Below are positions 63,770 to 64,000 of a stretch of 64,000 bases of DNA, in pieces. Below the pieces are notes generated by a model. The model saw only the letters and a program-made list of their open reading frames with translations. It was not told the DNA's origin and searched no databases. Source of the DNA: Sinorhizobium medicae (GTDB lineage: Bacteria > Pseudomonadota > Alphaproteobacteria > Rhizobiales > Rhizobiaceae); the NCBI RefSeq assembly GCF_007827695.1, contig NZ_VITA01000009.1, forward strand, positions 124,001 to 188,000, in the 5' to 3' direction. Each line of letters opens with the position of its first letter. Within the stretch, counting starts at the first letter, position 1. Both the position numbers and the translations under genes were made by a program.

Positions 63770-63830
63770 AATGTAGCTCGCCGGGAATTGAACCCGGTCT
63801 TTCGTGGCTAGCCACGCGGTTTACCAGTTG
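63770..63830 (-). other. tRNA-like structure with T-arm
   Basis: On the minus strand a perfect T-arm is present (CCGGG-TTCAATT-CCCGG). A hairpin CGTGG-CTAG-CCACG lies where an anticodon arm would be, and a D-loop-like GGTAA stretch lies before it. But the anticodon loop has only four bases, and no 5' strand pairs with the acceptor CGAGCTA, so a normal cloverleaf cannot be drawn. It could be a degraded phage tRNA. Confidence 0.35.
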
Positions 63831-63932
63831 CCCTGCCTGCGACGGTGCGAGAGTATTGGAATAAGGAAAAGCGATGATTATGATTGCGTGACGGTCGCCT
63901 AACCAGTGAGAGCCGTTTGAGGGAGCGCATCG

Positions 63933-64000
63933 GTGGAAAACTCCAGCGCGGACGCCGCTAGCCGTGCAAGAGCAATAATCATCGAGCAGTTGGGCATCGA
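63933..64000 (+). CDS. start of a gene running off the right edge
   Basis: A GTG at 63933 with GAGGGAG upstream opens VENSSADAASRARAIIIEQL and then GI at the edge. The RARAIIIEQLGI pattern resembles the start of several small helical proteins, including acyl carrier proteins, but 22 codons are too few to decide. Confidence 0.4.
   Translation, partial: MENSSADAASRARAIIIEQLGI

Noticed and set aside
63770-63840. Functional tRNA gene
   Set aside because: The anticodon loop is too short and the acceptor stem has no 5' partner, so a cloverleaf cannot be drawn.

Overview
The window is a high-GC alphaproteobacterial chromosome segment. The gene set and order (rplM-rpsI-speB-argC, heme A synthase, a polar-type exopolysaccharide cluster) and the protein sequences point to Sinorhizobium/Ensifer or a close rhizobial relative; this is recognition from memory, not a database result.

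Layout. (1) 1-16.4 kb is core chromosome: a partial enoyl-CoA hydratase, a PaaI-type thioesterase, ribosomal proteins L13 and S9 behind a good sigma70 promoter, agmatinase, type-2 ArgC, CtaA, small household genes, then a polysaccharide locus (acetyltransferase, Wzz/BY-kinase-like protein with a dead P-loop, Wza-like exporter, GT4 glycosyltransferase, sugar-phosphate transferase, O-antigen polymerase/ligase-like protein) and a xylitol/sorbitol-type dehydrogenase. (2) 16.6-28.7 kb is an accessory island. At both ends it has a direct repeat of the 3' end of a tRNA-Pro gene. It carries a minus-strand redox/small-molecule cluster (cupin, PQQ-type sugar dehydrogenase, two aldo/keto reductases, DUF2255, a carboxymuconolactone decarboxylase-like protein, two Dabb/ABM-type monooxygenase-like proteins) divergent from a LysR regulator, then remnants and small unknown genes. 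Several genes here carry single-base frameshifts. (3) 28.7 kb to the right edge is a siphovirus-type prophage whose right end lies outside the window. Its left end holds cargo and lysis genes: an unknown protein, ATP-dependent DNA ligase, XRE regulator, RTX protein, an overlapping spanin-like pair, a GH108-type endolysin, an O-methyltransferase and a 769-aa two-part glycosyltransferase. From 40 to 61 kb, on the minus strand, lie tail spike, tail tip, NlpC/P60-like, tape measure, a tail assembly chaperone made by -1 frameshifting, tail tube, tail terminator, head-tail connectors, major capsid, decoration, DUF2213 protease/scaffold, portal, large terminase and small terminase. At 61-64 kb are small genes, three of them broken or split, a Cas2-like solitary protein and a tRNA-like structure.

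How it fits together. The two truncated tRNA-Pro 3' ends, both in the same orientation, suggest two elements integrated one after the other into one tRNA-Pro gene. The intact tRNA and the integrase would then lie to the right of the window. The phage structural block is fully open over about 21 kb, so it may be functional. The prophage cargo (glycosyltransferase, methyltransferase, secreted RTX protein) looks suited to altering the lysogen's surface.
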